NCBI GenBank assembly: GCA_032622095.1 | Contig: CP136061.1 | Location: 87,662,983-87,726,982 of the forward strand | Direction of reading: 5' to 3' | From: Siphonodentalium dalli | Taxonomy: Eukaryota; Mollusca; Scaphopoda; Gadilida; Siphonodentaliidae | DNA: 64,000 nucleotides | Part shown: positions 11,950 to 22,519 of the stretch, in pieces | Position numbering within the stretch: position 1 is the first letter of the stretch | How the letters are laid out: each line of letters begins with the position of its first letter | Program-made: the position numbers and the translations under genes | The notes under the pieces: generated by a model | What the model saw: only the letters and a program-made list of their open reading frames with translations | What the model was told of the DNA's origin: nothing | Databases searched by the model: none

Positions 11950-12760
11950 CACGGATGCTGTTATGAGAGTTCACTCAAGGTCTGTACCAAGATATACCCA
12001 GGGCAGAACCTTCAACCCAGGAAAGCAGACAATCTTCAGTTCGTAGGGATTGCACGATTCACCATACATATCGGCACCCCCTGTTAACTATATCGAGATA
12101 CGATGGTACAATACACAAACAACAGCTTAGACCACCCGAAGTAGAAAGCTAACGCAGCATGAAGATTTTAAATAGAAGTACACAGCACAATTTACGGATA
12201 AGCGCGAGTAGCTATCACCGAGAAGATGACCATTGGAGTCTAATGCAGCACGCTATACGACAAGAGAAACATAGGGAAAAGACACTGAAGAAGGCCGCTC
12301 GCCTGATCACCCCAGATACGCCCAGATAGATGTGCTGTGAAATACGCCCAGAGCTAACCTAATCCCCTCTGTGTATATAGTAACAGGCAAATTGACACTC
12401 GGTACCCAGTTCTCAGCGAGCTACCAGAAGTTACCAACGACTCACGATTCTCATGGCGCTGAGAAGACAGCCGGAAACATGGATAGGAATACAAGGTAAA
12501 CATTACAATCTTGTATTTCTGACAATGCTACCCCGATGGACCAACAAAGAAGCGAAGCAGACGACAGGCCGACAAACTCAACCGGATATCAACCACGCAG
12601 ATGACGAGCGGACACGCCCAACTTATGAGGACGCGAGAAGACCCCAACCCGAGCAGACGACAGGAAGACGAACACTAAGAGAAACCAGATGCCGACGATT
12701 GAATGCCATTGACTTTGTTGTAATTAAATAATCAAATCGCTTTGATTGTCTAAGCGTTAT
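11950..12760 (+). other. GC-richer island with unrecognised 92-codon ORF (12453-12731)
   Basis: This ~0.8-kb stretch is visibly richer in G+C and in AGACGA/GACAGG-type words than its surroundings and contains none of the local repeat families. The ORF at 12453-12731 is rich in Arg, Thr and Gln (starts MALRRQPETWIGIQG) and is followed by a possible donor (CAAG|GTAAAC) at about 12494. It matches no family I recognise. It may be a remnant of a foreign insertion (retroelement) or of an exon of another transcript. Confidence 0.3.
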
Positions 12761-12916
12761 ATGTACCCCGTATTGGCACAGGTCGCGACACGCTGTACTA
12801 TCAGTGGCGTTTAAAAAATTACATAAATAATTTCGGAATCTGAGACGATGAATAATATCTCTTTCAACAAGAATACGGTATGTTGTGATAGTTGACGTGC
12901 GGATACATACCATACA

Positions 12917-13083
12917 TACAGTAATGCCCTAAATAATTGACTCCTTAACCACAGCAGAATTATGGTAACTTTTCAGGATTTAGTCAGAAATATGGCTTGT
13001 TGTCATTCATTGGAAAGCTCTAACTGAGGGCTTTCAGATGAATGGCAACAAGCCATATTTCCATTATTTAGGGCATTACTCTA
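12917..13083. mobile_element. M1 palindromic MITE, right arm shortened
   Basis: TACAGTAATGCCCTAAATAA at the left. The right arm jumps from AGCCATATTTCC directly to ATTATTTAGGGCATTACT, so about 50 bp of the arm is deleted. Confidence 0.8.
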
Positions 13084-13465
13084 CATTTTTTTTCCTATAG
13101 TGACAGACTGGTCTGTCTCTCTGACTCAAAATTATTATTTTATACTTCTGAATCAATGAAGTTCAGTCATAACTCGTTAAAAGTGGTATAACTATTCATT
13201 AACGAGTTTTTAGTAAAGACATCACTATGCCATTAACTTCCGCATACCCTTTAAATGTACGGGTCATGGGGTGAATGTACTTGATATGTTAATATTAGTA
13301 CAGACAGATTATACACCAGCTGGGAGTCGAGGAGACTCAGTAGTGTCACAAAGGATAAGATAACGAACAGAACAAATAAACAACATTGACCCAATGACAT
13401 TCGTTAATAACCTATTTTGCTGACTTAGCATTAGTGTGCAAAGCACTCTTACTGATGAAACTGAT

Positions 13466-13756
13466 CGCCAACAATTTCATCATGATAAACTTTACAAAAC
13501 CATATGACTTATCATTACTATGCGAAACAGATTTTATTATCTCCAACATGACGTAAATGAACGTCAACAAATTATGACTAAAATGACTATCAGCAAATTC
13601 ATCCAGATCAAATCAATAAAACCATCTGATTGTTACTGTACCTACAAGCATGTGATACACGTCACACTTTGCAATTTGACTGCTGTTAAACCTCAGATGA
13701 CTACTCATATCACACAATATCAACATCACACCATATGGTCAAGGCTCAAAATAAGT
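13466..13756. repeat. Left arm of a ~290-bp inverted repeat
   Basis: CGCCAACAATTTCATCATGA ... CACCATATGGTC reappears reverse-complemented at 17591-17873. The two arms bracket the Helitron-like element at 14383-16979. Confidence 0.75.
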
Positions 13757-14382
13757 GGCCGGTCATGGTCATTGTCCATCTAATTAATGTCCGATGAAAA
13801 ATAGCTTATGTCCAGTGCACTTCTGAATCCATCGGACATTTTGTCCAATGCAAATTTTTAAACAATCTGTATCTGTTTGGGTACATCCAGTACTGCAACT
13901 TATATATAGATTCATTCTAAACCAACTCTTTGCTCAAAATAATGTGTATTCACCACTTTGGACATGACATTGTCAAATTGATAATCTTAATTAAATTATA
14001 CTTTTATTGGTGCGATAATTGAGTTCTGGTTCAGGTTTTCATTTTTTACAATTTTTCATCTGATGGAAGCTAGATAGAACACATGTTTCGCAGTTCGTGT
14101 AAATGAAATGTCAGAACGAATTCTCGAAGCACGTTATTGTTTTATTTTATTCATTGAATTATTAAACACATAGTTGTACTGATATGATATTTGATGACAG
14201 GCATCATTTTGAAATGACCAGCTGTCTCTTTGAAAAGCCGATGAATATCCTAATGGATGTATTTCATTTCTACGACAACGCAGCATTCCCAAAATGACGT
14301 AATAAACCTTTTCCAAATATGGAGTGCATTCCTGATGTAGTAAATGTTTGTGAGGATCTTAGTATTTAGAAATAGTTATAAA

Positions 14383-16979
14383 TGAAAGTGTCAATGACAC
14401 TGTAGCTCAACTTAGGTAGGGGAATAATTTAATGGTTGACAGTAAATGGAGGAATAGGAAAGGTGCTAATTGAAATGTCTAACCTGTGCCAAAGGATTTA
14501 GTGATGCAAAGAGTAAAATACAAGATGGCTGCTGGTGGCCATTTTTTTTGGCCAATTGACCCCAAAAGAACTCGTTTCCATCTACGTATAATTGTTAACA
14601 TCCATGACAAATTTTATGAAGATCTGACCAAAGCTACGACCTACAAATTTCATGATGATCAGACGAACAGTACGACCTGTAGACCGCGCCAATGGATTGA
14701 ATTTTGAAATCCAAGATGGCAGCCATGTTTTTTGGCCGAATGACCCCACAATGATTCGTTCCCATCTACATGTCAATGTCAACATTCATGACAAATTTCA
14801 TAAAGATTAGACCAAAGGTACAACCTGTAGCCCGCGCCAAAGGATTTAGTCATGCAAAGAGTAAAATCCAAGATGGCTGCTGGCGGCCATGTTTTTTGGC
14901 CGAACAACTCCAAAATCACTCGTTCCCATCTACATGACAGTGTTAACATCCATGACAAATTTCATAAACTTCCGACCATCACAACGACCTGTAGCCCGCG
15001 CCAAAGGATTTAGTCATGCAAAGAGTAAAATCCAAGATGGCTGCTGGCAGCCATGTTTTTTGGCCGAACGACCCCAAAATGACTCGTTCCCATCTACATG
15101 TCAGTGTTAACACCCATGACAAATTTAATAAAGATCAGACCAAAGGTATGACCTGTAGCCCACGCCAAAGGATTTAGTCATGCAAAGAGTAAAATGCTCG
15201 TGGCCATGTTTTTTGACCGAATGACCCCAAAACGACTCGTTCCCATCTACATGTCATTGTTATAATTCATGACAAATTTCATGACCATCTGACCAAGGCT
15301 ACGACCTGTAGCCCGCACCAAAGGATTTAGTCATGCAAAGAGTAAAATCCAAGATGGCTGCTGGCGGCCATGTTTTTTGACCGAATGACCCCAAAACGAC
15401 TCAATCCCATCTACATGTCATTGTTATCATTCATGACAAATTTCATGATGATCAGACGAACAGTACGACCTGTAGCCCGCGCCAATGGATTGAATTTTGA
15501 AATCCAAGATGGCCGCCAGCGGCCATGTTTTTTGGCCGAATGACCCACAATGATTTGTTCCCATCTACATGTCAACGTTTGTGACAAATTTTATAAAGAT
15601 TAGACCAAAGGCAACCTATAGCCCGCGCCAAAGGATTTAGTAATGCAAAGAGTAAAATCCAAGATGGCTGCTGGCAGCCATGTTTTTTGGCCGAACGACC
15701 CCAAAATCACTCGTTCCCATCTACATGTCATTATTTCATGATGATCAGACGAACAGTACGACCTGTAGCCTGCGCCAATGGATTGAATCTTGAAATCCAA
15801 GATGGCCGCCAGCGGCCATGTTTTTTGGCTGAATGACCCCAAAATGACTCGTTCCCATCTACATGTCAATGTCAAAATTCATGACAAATTTCATAAAGAT
15901 CAGACCAAAGGTACGACCTGTAGCCCGCGCCAAAGGATTTAGTCATGCAAATAGTAAAATCCAAGATGGCTGCTGGCGGCCATGTTTTTCGGCCGAACGA
16001 CCCCAAAATCACTCGTTCCCATCTACATGTCATTGTTAACATCCATGACAAATTTCATGATGTTCCGATCAAAGCTACGACCTGTAGCCCGCGCCAAAGG
16101 ATTTAGTCATGCAAAGAGTAAAATCCAGGATGGCTGCTGGCGGCCATGTTTATTGGCCGAACGACCCCAAAATGACTCGTTCCCATCTACATGTCAATAT
16201 TAACATCCATGACAAATTTCATGATGATCAGACGAACAGTACGACCTGTAGCCCGCGCCAATGGATTGAATTTTGAAATCTAAGATGGCCGCCAGCGGCC
16301 ATGTTTTTTGGCTGAATGACCCCACAATGATTCGTTCCCATCTACATGTCAATGTCAACATTCATGACAAATTTCATAAAGATTAGACCAAAGGTACAAC
16401 CTGTAGCCCGCGCCAAAGGATTTAGTCATGCAAAGAGTAAAATCCAAGATGGCTGCTGGCGGCCATGTTTTTTGGCCGAACAACTCCAAAATCACTCGTT
16501 CCCATCTACATGACAGTGTTAACATCCATGACAAATTTCATAAACTTCCGACCAAAACAACGACCTGTAGCCCGCGCCAAAGGATTTAGTCATGCAAAGA
16601 GTAAAATCCAAGATGGCTGCTGGCAGCCATGTTTTTTGGCCGAACGACCCCAAAATCACTCGTTCCCATCTACATGTCATTATTAACATCAATGACAAAT
16701 TTCATGATGATCAGTTGAACAGTACGACCTGTAGGCCGCGCCAATGGATTGAATCTTGAAATCCAAGATGGCTGCCAGCGGCCATGTTTTTTGGCCGAAT
16801 GACCCCAAAATGACTCATTCCCATCTACATGTCAATGTCAACATTCATGACAAATTTCATGTAGATCAGACCAAAGGTACAACCTGTAGCCCGCGCCAAA
16901 GGAAATTGTTGACGGACACACGGACGACGGACGCCAAACCATGGCAATAGCTCAAACTTACAAAAGTAAGTTGAGCTAA
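14383..16979 (+). mobile_element. Helitron/Helentron-like non-autonomous element with tandem core ('pearl'-type)
   Basis: Left end TGAAAGTGTCAATGACACTG followed by TAGCTCAACTTA; right end is a hairpin (CTCAAACTTAC AAAA GTAAGTTGAG) followed directly by CTAA. Hairpin plus CTRR is the Helitron 3' signature, and the AGCTCAACTTA/TAAGTTGAGCT inverted pair recalls Helentrons. An identical left end and similar right end recur at 34227 and 35458. There is no Rep/helicase coding sequence, so the element is non-autonomous. Bivalve 'pearl' elements have the same layout of flanks around tandem core repeats; the assignment is by layout and memory. Confidence 0.7.
14480..16910 (+). repeat. Tandem core: ~16 units of ~145-165 bp, two interleaved unit types
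   Basis: The anchor GCCCGCGCCAAAGGATTTAG or a variant recurs at about 14485, 14683, 14833, 14997, 15162, 15312, 15477, 15623, 15770, 15925, 16090, 16252, 16407, 16571, 16736 and 16891. Type A continues TCATGCAAAGAGTAAAATCC; type B reads CCAATGGATTGAATTTTGAA. Both then share AAGATGG.TGC.GGC..CCATG and GACTCGTTCCCATCTACATG. The open frames here come from the repeat and are not genes. Confidence 0.9.
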
Positions 16980-17236
16980 TAAAACAAGATGAAAAAGAAT
17001 AATCAGTCATGAATATCGTTGACTGATAAAAACTCGAAGATGATGTCTCCAAAATTGCGACGAGTAAAATGAATTATGGATATATTGCCTGTATTCAGTT
17101 TTCCAACAGCAGTTTGACAATGCATGGGAGACTTGTCAACACGTCATTGACCTCTGATCTGTGAAGTGATCTGTTATGCCATAAACCAATGAAATTGTGC
17201 GTAGTCTGCACCACTCTCCAATGAAATGGAGGGAAT

Positions 17237-17317
17237 CCTTTCACGTAGCAGTAGTTTGCCATGGTGATTGGTGAAGTTCTAAGCAGTAGTTTGCCATGGT
17301 GATTGGTGAAGTTCTAA
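17237..17317 (+). repeat. ~36-bp tandem duplication
   Basis: GCAGTAGTTTGCCATGGTGA through GAAGTTCTAA is present twice head to tail, identical. Confidence 0.8.
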
Positions 17318-17423
17318 TCAATGTACTGGGTAGATTATAAATTTGCACTTGGGGCCTCCAAAATAATATGTAGTAGATTCAACTTCCATTGTCAGTCAGA
17401 TGTGTACATGTACATCATACATG

Positions 17424-17541
17424 TACAGTAATGCCCTAAGTAATCGACTCCTTAACCACATCCATATTTCCGACTAAATCCTGAAAAGTTACCCATAATT
17501 CTGCTGTGGTTAAGGAGTTGATTACTTAGGGAATTACTGTA
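17424..17541. mobile_element. M1 palindromic MITE, internally deleted
   Basis: TACAGTAATGCCCTAAGTAA then directly CATATTTCCGACTAAATCC to AATTACTGTA: almost all of the left arm is missing, while the right arm is complete. Confidence 0.8.
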
Positions 17542-17590
17542 ATTTGCTCAGGTGCAGGGCGAGGTAAGATCAATGTCATATATTCAGGGC

Positions 17591-17873
17591 ATTTTGAAGT
17601 AGAGACCATATGATGTGATGTGGATATTGTGTGATATGAGTAGTCACATGACGTTTAACTAATGTACTGAGTAGTCACCTGAGGTGACGTGTATCACATG
17701 CTTGTAGGTGCAGCAGTACCTGAGTAACAATCAGATTGTTTTATTTATTTGATCTTGATGATTTTGCTGATAGTCATTTTAGTCACAATTTATTGGAGAT
17801 AATAAAATTTGTTTTGCATAGTAATGATAAGTCATATGGTTTTGTAAAGTTTATCATGATGAAATTGTCGGCG
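17591..17873. repeat. Right arm of ~290-bp inverted repeat
   Basis: Reverse complement of 13466-13756. It is interrupted by ~70 bp of extra sequence around 17640-17700. The outward continuation (17873-17930) also resembles, reversed, 14228-14285. Confidence 0.7.
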
Positions 17874-17946
17874 TTCAAGAAGGCGTACATCCGATATAGG
17901 ATTTTCGTCGGCTTTTCAAAGAGACTGGGCAAACTATTGCTACATA

Positions 17947-18222
17947 TACAGTAGTGCCCAAAGTAATCGACTCCTTAACCACAGCAGAATTATGGGTAAC
18001 TTTTCAGGATTTAGTCGGAAATATGGCTTGTTGCCATTCATCGGAAAGCTCTCAGTTTATTTAGAGCATTACTGTATGTACACCTCATCTCCCACCGAGA
18101 GCTTTCCGATGAATGGCAACAAGCCATATTTCCAACTAAATCCTGAAAAATTACCCATAATTCTGCTATGGTTAAGGAGTCTGCTATGGTTAGGGAGTCG
18201 ATTACTTAGAGCATTACTTAGA
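17947..18222. mobile_element. Two rearranged M1 copies
   Basis: 17947-18076 is a left arm joined to a right tip (CAGTTTATTTAGAGCATTACTGTA region). 18096-18222 is a separate right half with a short internal duplication of GAGTCTGCTATGGTTA and a damaged end (CATTACTTA). Confidence 0.75.
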
Positions 18223-18414
18223 TTACTTCTCACATTAACATTATCAATCTGACCTAATAATCAATATGAGCATCGTAAAACACCTTGAGCATTGTTGAAC
18301 CAATAGGATAAACATATCTTAGATAAAGAGAAAATTATCACAAATTAGATTTGATGGTGGTAGCCTTCAGTTGGCTGGGCAGATTTGACGGCACCAGAAT
18401 TTATTCATTGGCTT

Positions 18415-18545
18415 GGCTATCACGATTGAGACTCGATCACCCTTCAATATTCAAATCCTTGGCCAGTAAACAATCGAGCATATCAACCAATGAACATAAC
18501 AAGACTCACCCTTGGCCTTCTATATCGAAAGAACCAGGGACATGC
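18415..18545 (-). repeat. Decayed copies of the TBC1D25 exon-2 3' unit
   Basis: Reading on the minus strand, GGGTGAGTCTTG, TTGATATGCTCGATTG, TACTGGCCAAGGATTTGAA and AGGGTGATCGAGTCTC appear in the same order as the 69-bp unit at 19109-19332. The copies are diverged, so they are older than the near-identical tandem units beside the exon. Confidence 0.7.
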
Positions 18546-18860
18546 TAAGATTTTCAGATTGGGAGAAGTAACTTCTCCTTGTTTGATTATTAGGTTATCA
18601 GTTGCTGAAGTTCAATTTACACACCAACATCACCCTTTGGTGATCCAATAAGTATTATGCAACACAAGATCCCATTTTTAAACCATTACAGTGAGTAAGA
18701 TGGCCATTATAATCAATAAATATATATTAAATATGCTGTTGGGACATATGCATTCTAGTATATGAGAGAGGTCACTTCTCCCTGGGACAAAAATATGGAG
18801 AAGTGGCACATTTTAGGGAGAAAATGTCTCCCTAGTTGCCCTCTAGACTGGTCCCCGCCT
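18545..18860 (+). repeat. Duplicated intronic segment, copy A
   Basis: Matches 37300-38000 in direct orientation (TTGGGAGA.., GAAGTTCAATTTACA, AATATGCTGTTGGGACAT, GGAGAAGTGGCACATTTTAG, TAGRCTGGTCC). Copy A lacks the two MITEs found in the other copy, so it preserves the empty sites. Confidence 0.75.
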
Positions 18861-18869
18861 TGGCCAGTA

Positions 18870-19104
18870 TACAGTAAAACCCTAAATAATTGACTCCTTA
18901 ACCACAGCAGAATTATGGGTAATTTTTCAGGATTTAGTCGGAAATATGGCTTGTTGCCATTCAACGGAAAGTTCTCAGTTGTTGCCATTCATCGGAAAGC
19001 TCTCTCTGAGAACTTTCTGATGAATGGCAACAAGCCATATTTCCTGAAAAATTACCCACAATTCTGCTGTGGTTAAGGAGTCAATTATTTAGAGCATTAC
19101 TGTA
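18870..19104. mobile_element. M1 palindromic MITE inserted in an exon-2-derived repeat unit
   Basis: TACAGTAAAACCCTAAATAA to AGAGCATTACTGTA with a small internal duplication (GTTGCCATTC). The flanks CCTTGGCCAGTA and CAATCGAGC are contiguous in the decayed copy near 18455-18475, so the element landed at TA inside a former exon-2 unit. Confidence 0.8.
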
Positions 19105-19108
19105 CAAT

Positions 19109-19332
19109 CGAGCTTATCAAACGATTAATATATCGAGACTCACCCTCCGATATTGAATGCCTTGCCCAGTATACACCAGAGCATATCAAACGATTAATAT
19201 ATCGAGACTCACCCTCCGATATTGAATGCCTTGCCCAGTATACACTGGAGCATATCAAACGATTAATATATCGAGACTCACCCTCCGATATTGAATGCCT
19301 TGCCCAGTATACACTGGAGCATATCAAACGAT
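19109..19332 (-). repeat. 69-bp tandem array containing exon-2 3' end and splice donor (~3.2 units)
   Basis: On the minus strand each unit runs TCGTTTGATATGCTC, TGTATACTGGGCAAGGC, ATTCAATATCGGAGG then GTGAGTCTCGATATATTAA. Exact 69-nt spacing places potential donors at 19281, 19212 and 19143. Units differ by only a few bases, so the duplication is recent. The first donor gives the in-frame exon; the others would add TGA immediately after GGA GGG. Confidence 0.9.
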
Positions 19333-19391
19333 GTTATCTGTGGATCAATCGAAAACTTCTTGTATTCTGGTTGCATGAGGCCATCACACTT
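19282..19391 (-). CDS. TBC1D25: TBC1D25-like coding exon 2
   Basis: 110 nt, entered after a TTTATTTGCAG acceptor in phase 0, encoding 36 residues plus two bases. It starts KCDGLMQPEYKKFSIDPQI and ends LQCILGKAFNIGG across the splice. The IDPQITS core and the LQ.IL.KAF pattern match the conserved N-terminal ubiquitin-fold-like part of TBC1D25 orthologues as I remember them. The donor is GG|GTGAGT at 19281-19276. The last ~50 nt of the exon, the donor and the start of the intron are repeated in tandem immediately downstream. Reading through the donor in frame meets TGA at once, so only the first donor keeps the frame open. Confidence 0.85.
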
Positions 19392-19433
19392 CTGCAAATA
19401 AAGAATGAAGACAATTTTTATATGCTACCCCCA

Positions 19434-19911
19434 TTAACCCTTTGAGTGCCAGGTCCGATTTTGTTATCAACCGATATACCCTGTGCCAATGCATTCTCTT
19501 ATATATGCGAGTCGACCATAGGTCGCCTCGCATATATCAGAGAATGCATTGGCCTAACAATTTTTCATCTTTTTGTTATTATTTTTTACAATTTTTAACA
19601 ATTTTAATACTTTTTTCTGATATTCTTTAACAGACTTATTTAGTAGGTTTAGTGCCAGGGAATCTTATGTTTTTTATGGGCATCAAAATTATTACTATGA
19701 ATACTTGGTGATAGTTTTGAGTTATAACATGCCCCTAAGGTGTTATCCAGTTTGTTTCTAAATTCGCTATAGCATGCTTAAGCATACCCAAAAAAAATTC
19801 AACCCCAAAAAAAAAAACATTATTTTTTTTTAGTTTTTATTTTTTTAGGGCCGATTTTACACACCGTAAATTAGGGCCGATGAGATCGGCCCGTGGCACT
19901 CAAAGGGTTAA
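19434..19911. mobile_element. P-family TTAA element with GAGTGCCAGG ends
   Basis: TTAACCCTTTGAGTGCCAGG to GGCACTCAAAGGGTTAA. Inside is the complete shared palindrome ACCCTGTGCCAATGCATTC ... GAATGCATTGGCCTAAC. A second member lies at 35765-36193. The TTAA border suggests piggyBac-type mobilisation. Confidence 0.75.
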
Positions 19912-20049
19912 AGTGGGAAAATGCCATGTTGCAGAACATTCTATCAATCGCATGGACCGAGGGAGTGATAACACTAATCGAAGTGATAAATAACACCATC
20001 GTATTACCCTCTCTGAGATCACTTCCGGTTAATAGAAGAAAAAACATTA

Positions 20050-20657
20050 CCACTTCTGACAGGGGGGGGGGGGGGGATATTTTCCGGGCACGTATGCCGG
20101 GGTGGGTGGGTGGTCTATTGGACAAACAAACAATTTTTCGCAACTCAAAATGTTTTCGTTTTTATAGCCGAATGACCCCAAAACCAAAACGAATCGTTCC
20201 CATCTACATGTCAATATTAACATAAATGACAAATTTCATGATGATCAGATAAACAGTATAGCCTGTAGCACATGCTGATGGATTGAAGTTTGAAATCCAA
20301 GATGGCCACTGGCAGCCATGTTTTTTTGCTGAATGACCCCCAAAATGACTCGTTCCTATTTACATGTCAATGTTAACATCCATGACAAATAGTATGCACA
20401 GAAATTCATATACAGCTGTTAACAGTGAATTCCCCCCCCCCCCCCCCCCCCCCCCCCCGCAAATCTCTGTTTTGTGTCAAAAGGGAGGTGGGTGTAAAAA
20501 AATGGTCCAAAAAAAAAACTGCCGAAAACGGAAAAAATCCAAGATTGCCACTGGCAGCCATGTTTTTTTGCTGAATGACCCCAAAATGACTATTTACATG
20601 TCAATGTTAACATCCATGACAAATAGTATGCACAGAAATTCATATACAACAGTGAAT

Positions 20658-20689
<32 letters not shown>

Positions 20690-20880
20690 CAAATCTCTGT
20701 TTAGTGTCTGTCAAAAGGGAGGTCTCTCCCCCGAATCCCACCCCATGCCGAAAACGAAAACATTTTTAGACACAAGAGTGGGTCCCAACAAGGGTCGAAA
20801 GGAAAAAATCAGCATTCGTGCCTTAAATTTTTTTCCGACCACCCCCCCCCCCCCCCCCCCTGCTTCTGACAGCAAAATGT
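20050..20880. repeat. Poly-C/G-bearing inverted and tandem repeats with Helitron-core units
   Basis: Units of the Helitron core (GTTAACATCCATGACAAAT, GCAGCCATGTTTTTTTGCTG) recur at 20163-20390 and 20530-20640. Each of the last two runs into ATAGTATGCACAGAAATTC, GTGAATT and a ~30-base poly-C at 20434-20458 and 20658-20688. The ends (TCTGACAG + poly-G near 20057, and poly-C + TGCTTCTGACA near 20872, with CAAAATGTTTTCGTTTT/complement) are inverted relatives. The 172-codon frame across it is repeat-derived. Confidence 0.65.
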
Positions 20881-21397
20881 GATGTTTTCTAACAATTTGC
20901 AGTGAACTGTAGAACAAAACTAGCAGTTTTGGGGGGTTTATAACGTAGCACATATAATAAAAATAATACCTGTCTTATCTCATTCATGGCTACAATAAAA
21001 TACAGAATTTCCAATCGCTGCTTTCAGCCACTCGTGGAAATTCTTTATTTCCTTGTAGCCACATCCATATTTATGATATACATGTATGTTGAAAGAATAG
21101 ATACCTAGAAATTGCAGGGGATTATTCAGGGTATGAACAGGGAATACAATTGCAGTTGACCCAATAACCGCACTCATAGTAGCTAGGACGGAATAGCAGT
21201 CCAAGGATACAATGATTAAGTGAACAGTCAACAGAACCACCTGAGTGGCAGATAGTTATTACATTTTGATATTTTTGCCATTTTTTGGACCAGGAACCAA
21301 TCTATTCAACAAGAGATAATGAGAGTGTGCCAATATTTAGACCAAAAGGTCACAATATCAATGGCAGACGGCAGCTTGGCAGCAACGTTCATTCACT

Positions 21398-21775
21398 CAA
21401 GCCTGGATCTAGTGTGTCTGACATTTGCAGAATGAGGTCCCCACAGGGTGAATTTAGTGATGCTATCCAGCACAGTGGGCAAGCATCACCAAATTTGCCC
21501 TCTTGGGACCTCATTCTTCTTAGGCCTCATCTTCTTGAAAGTATCTATAGTCTCAAATTAACATTGTTTAAGTTACTTTTTCCCTTCTGTTCAGTTTCTA
21601 TATCCCGTAATTTGCAGAAGATAAATTCAATTTATCATCAGTAAATTAGGGTGAATGGGTGAACATCATCAATTTCTACTGGGGAACTTCAATCTGGTCC
21701 TAGGTCTATCACAGCAGTTGAGGCTTAAACAGCATGAGGTTCCCAGAGGGTGAAGTTGGTGATGCTAGCACGCCG
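21398..21775. mobile_element. H-family MITE, long form, right end lost
   Basis: Begins CAAGCCTGGATCTAGTG; first hairpin near complete, then the internal segment with CCCGTAATTTGCAGAAG, then only the start of the second hairpin (AGCATGAGGTTCCCAG). Confidence 0.65.
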
Positions 21776-21867
21776 TGATGATAATCTAGGTATTTATTTA
21801 TTTATTTATCTAAGGCCGAATCACAGCATATAAACCTAACAGAGCTATTGGTAGATCATGTCATGAC

Positions 21868-22121
21868 CAAGCCTTGAAATAGGGTGTCTGTCATTTGCAG
21901 AATGAGGTCCCCAGAGGGTGAATTTAGTGATGCTACCCCGCATAGCGGGCTAGCATCACCAAATTCACCATCTGGGAACCTCATTCTGCTGAGGTGTAAG
22001 CAGAATGAGGTCCCCAGAGGGTGAATTTGGCGATGCTAGCCAGCTATGCGGGGTAGCATCACTAAATTCACCCTCTGGGGACCTCATTCTGCAAATGACA
22101 GACACCCTATTTCAAGGTTTG
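21868..22121. mobile_element. H-family hAT-type MITE, complete 254 bp
   Basis: CAAGCCTTGAAATAGGGTG to CACCCTATTTCAAGGTTTG, flanked by GTCATGAC and GTCATGAA (7/8 match). Same length and two-hairpin layout as the copies at 1990, 37408 and 41084. Confidence 0.85.
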
Positions 22122-22344
22122 GTCATGAATCTCTACTCTGGCTAATGCCTGTAGAGATCATATTCCACCAGTACAAAACTTGATGGACTTTGTATTATAA
22201 ACGGTGTTTTATTGTAACGCCCTGTTAGGGTAGTGGGTAAAGGAAACCAACTTTTTAGTTTTACAAAATATAAGTTCATTCTTCTAAAGTTATAGTTGTC
22301 TACTTCATTGAATATAACAAAACTTGGGAACTTTTTTATGTTCT

Positions 22345-22462
22345 AACCACAGCAGAATTATGGGTAATTTTTCAGGATTTAGTCGGAAATATGGCTTGTT
22401 GGCATTCATCGGAAAGCTCTCACTGAGAGCTAGCTTTCCGATGAATGGCAACAAGCCATATG
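22345..22462. mobile_element. M1 palindromic MITE, both tips lost
   Basis: Central part only: TAACCACAGCAGAATTATGG through CTCTCACTGAGAGC to GGCAACAAGCCATAT. Confidence 0.75.
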
Positions 22463-22519
22463 TTCTGTCCAAAGCATGCAGTATTGCTGGAGGTGTCAGG
22501 TTACTATGTTTTCAGATTT

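Noticed and set aside
14480-16910. CRISPR-like array
   Set aside because: Units are contiguous ~150-bp repeats without alternating unique spacers, in a eukaryotic intron.
14486-16950. Runs of 60-90-codon ORFs (MFFGRTTPKSLVPIYM type) on both strands
   Set aside because: They recur with the tandem repeat unit and exist only because the unit length often keeps frame; not genes.
19097-19327. 76-codon ORF with three identical 23-residue repeats
   Set aside because: A wrong-frame reading of the 69-bp exon-2 tandem array; the true exon frame is different.
20364-20882. 172-codon ORF with long proline runs
   Set aside because: The prolines come from poly-C tracts in duplicated Helitron-core sequence.
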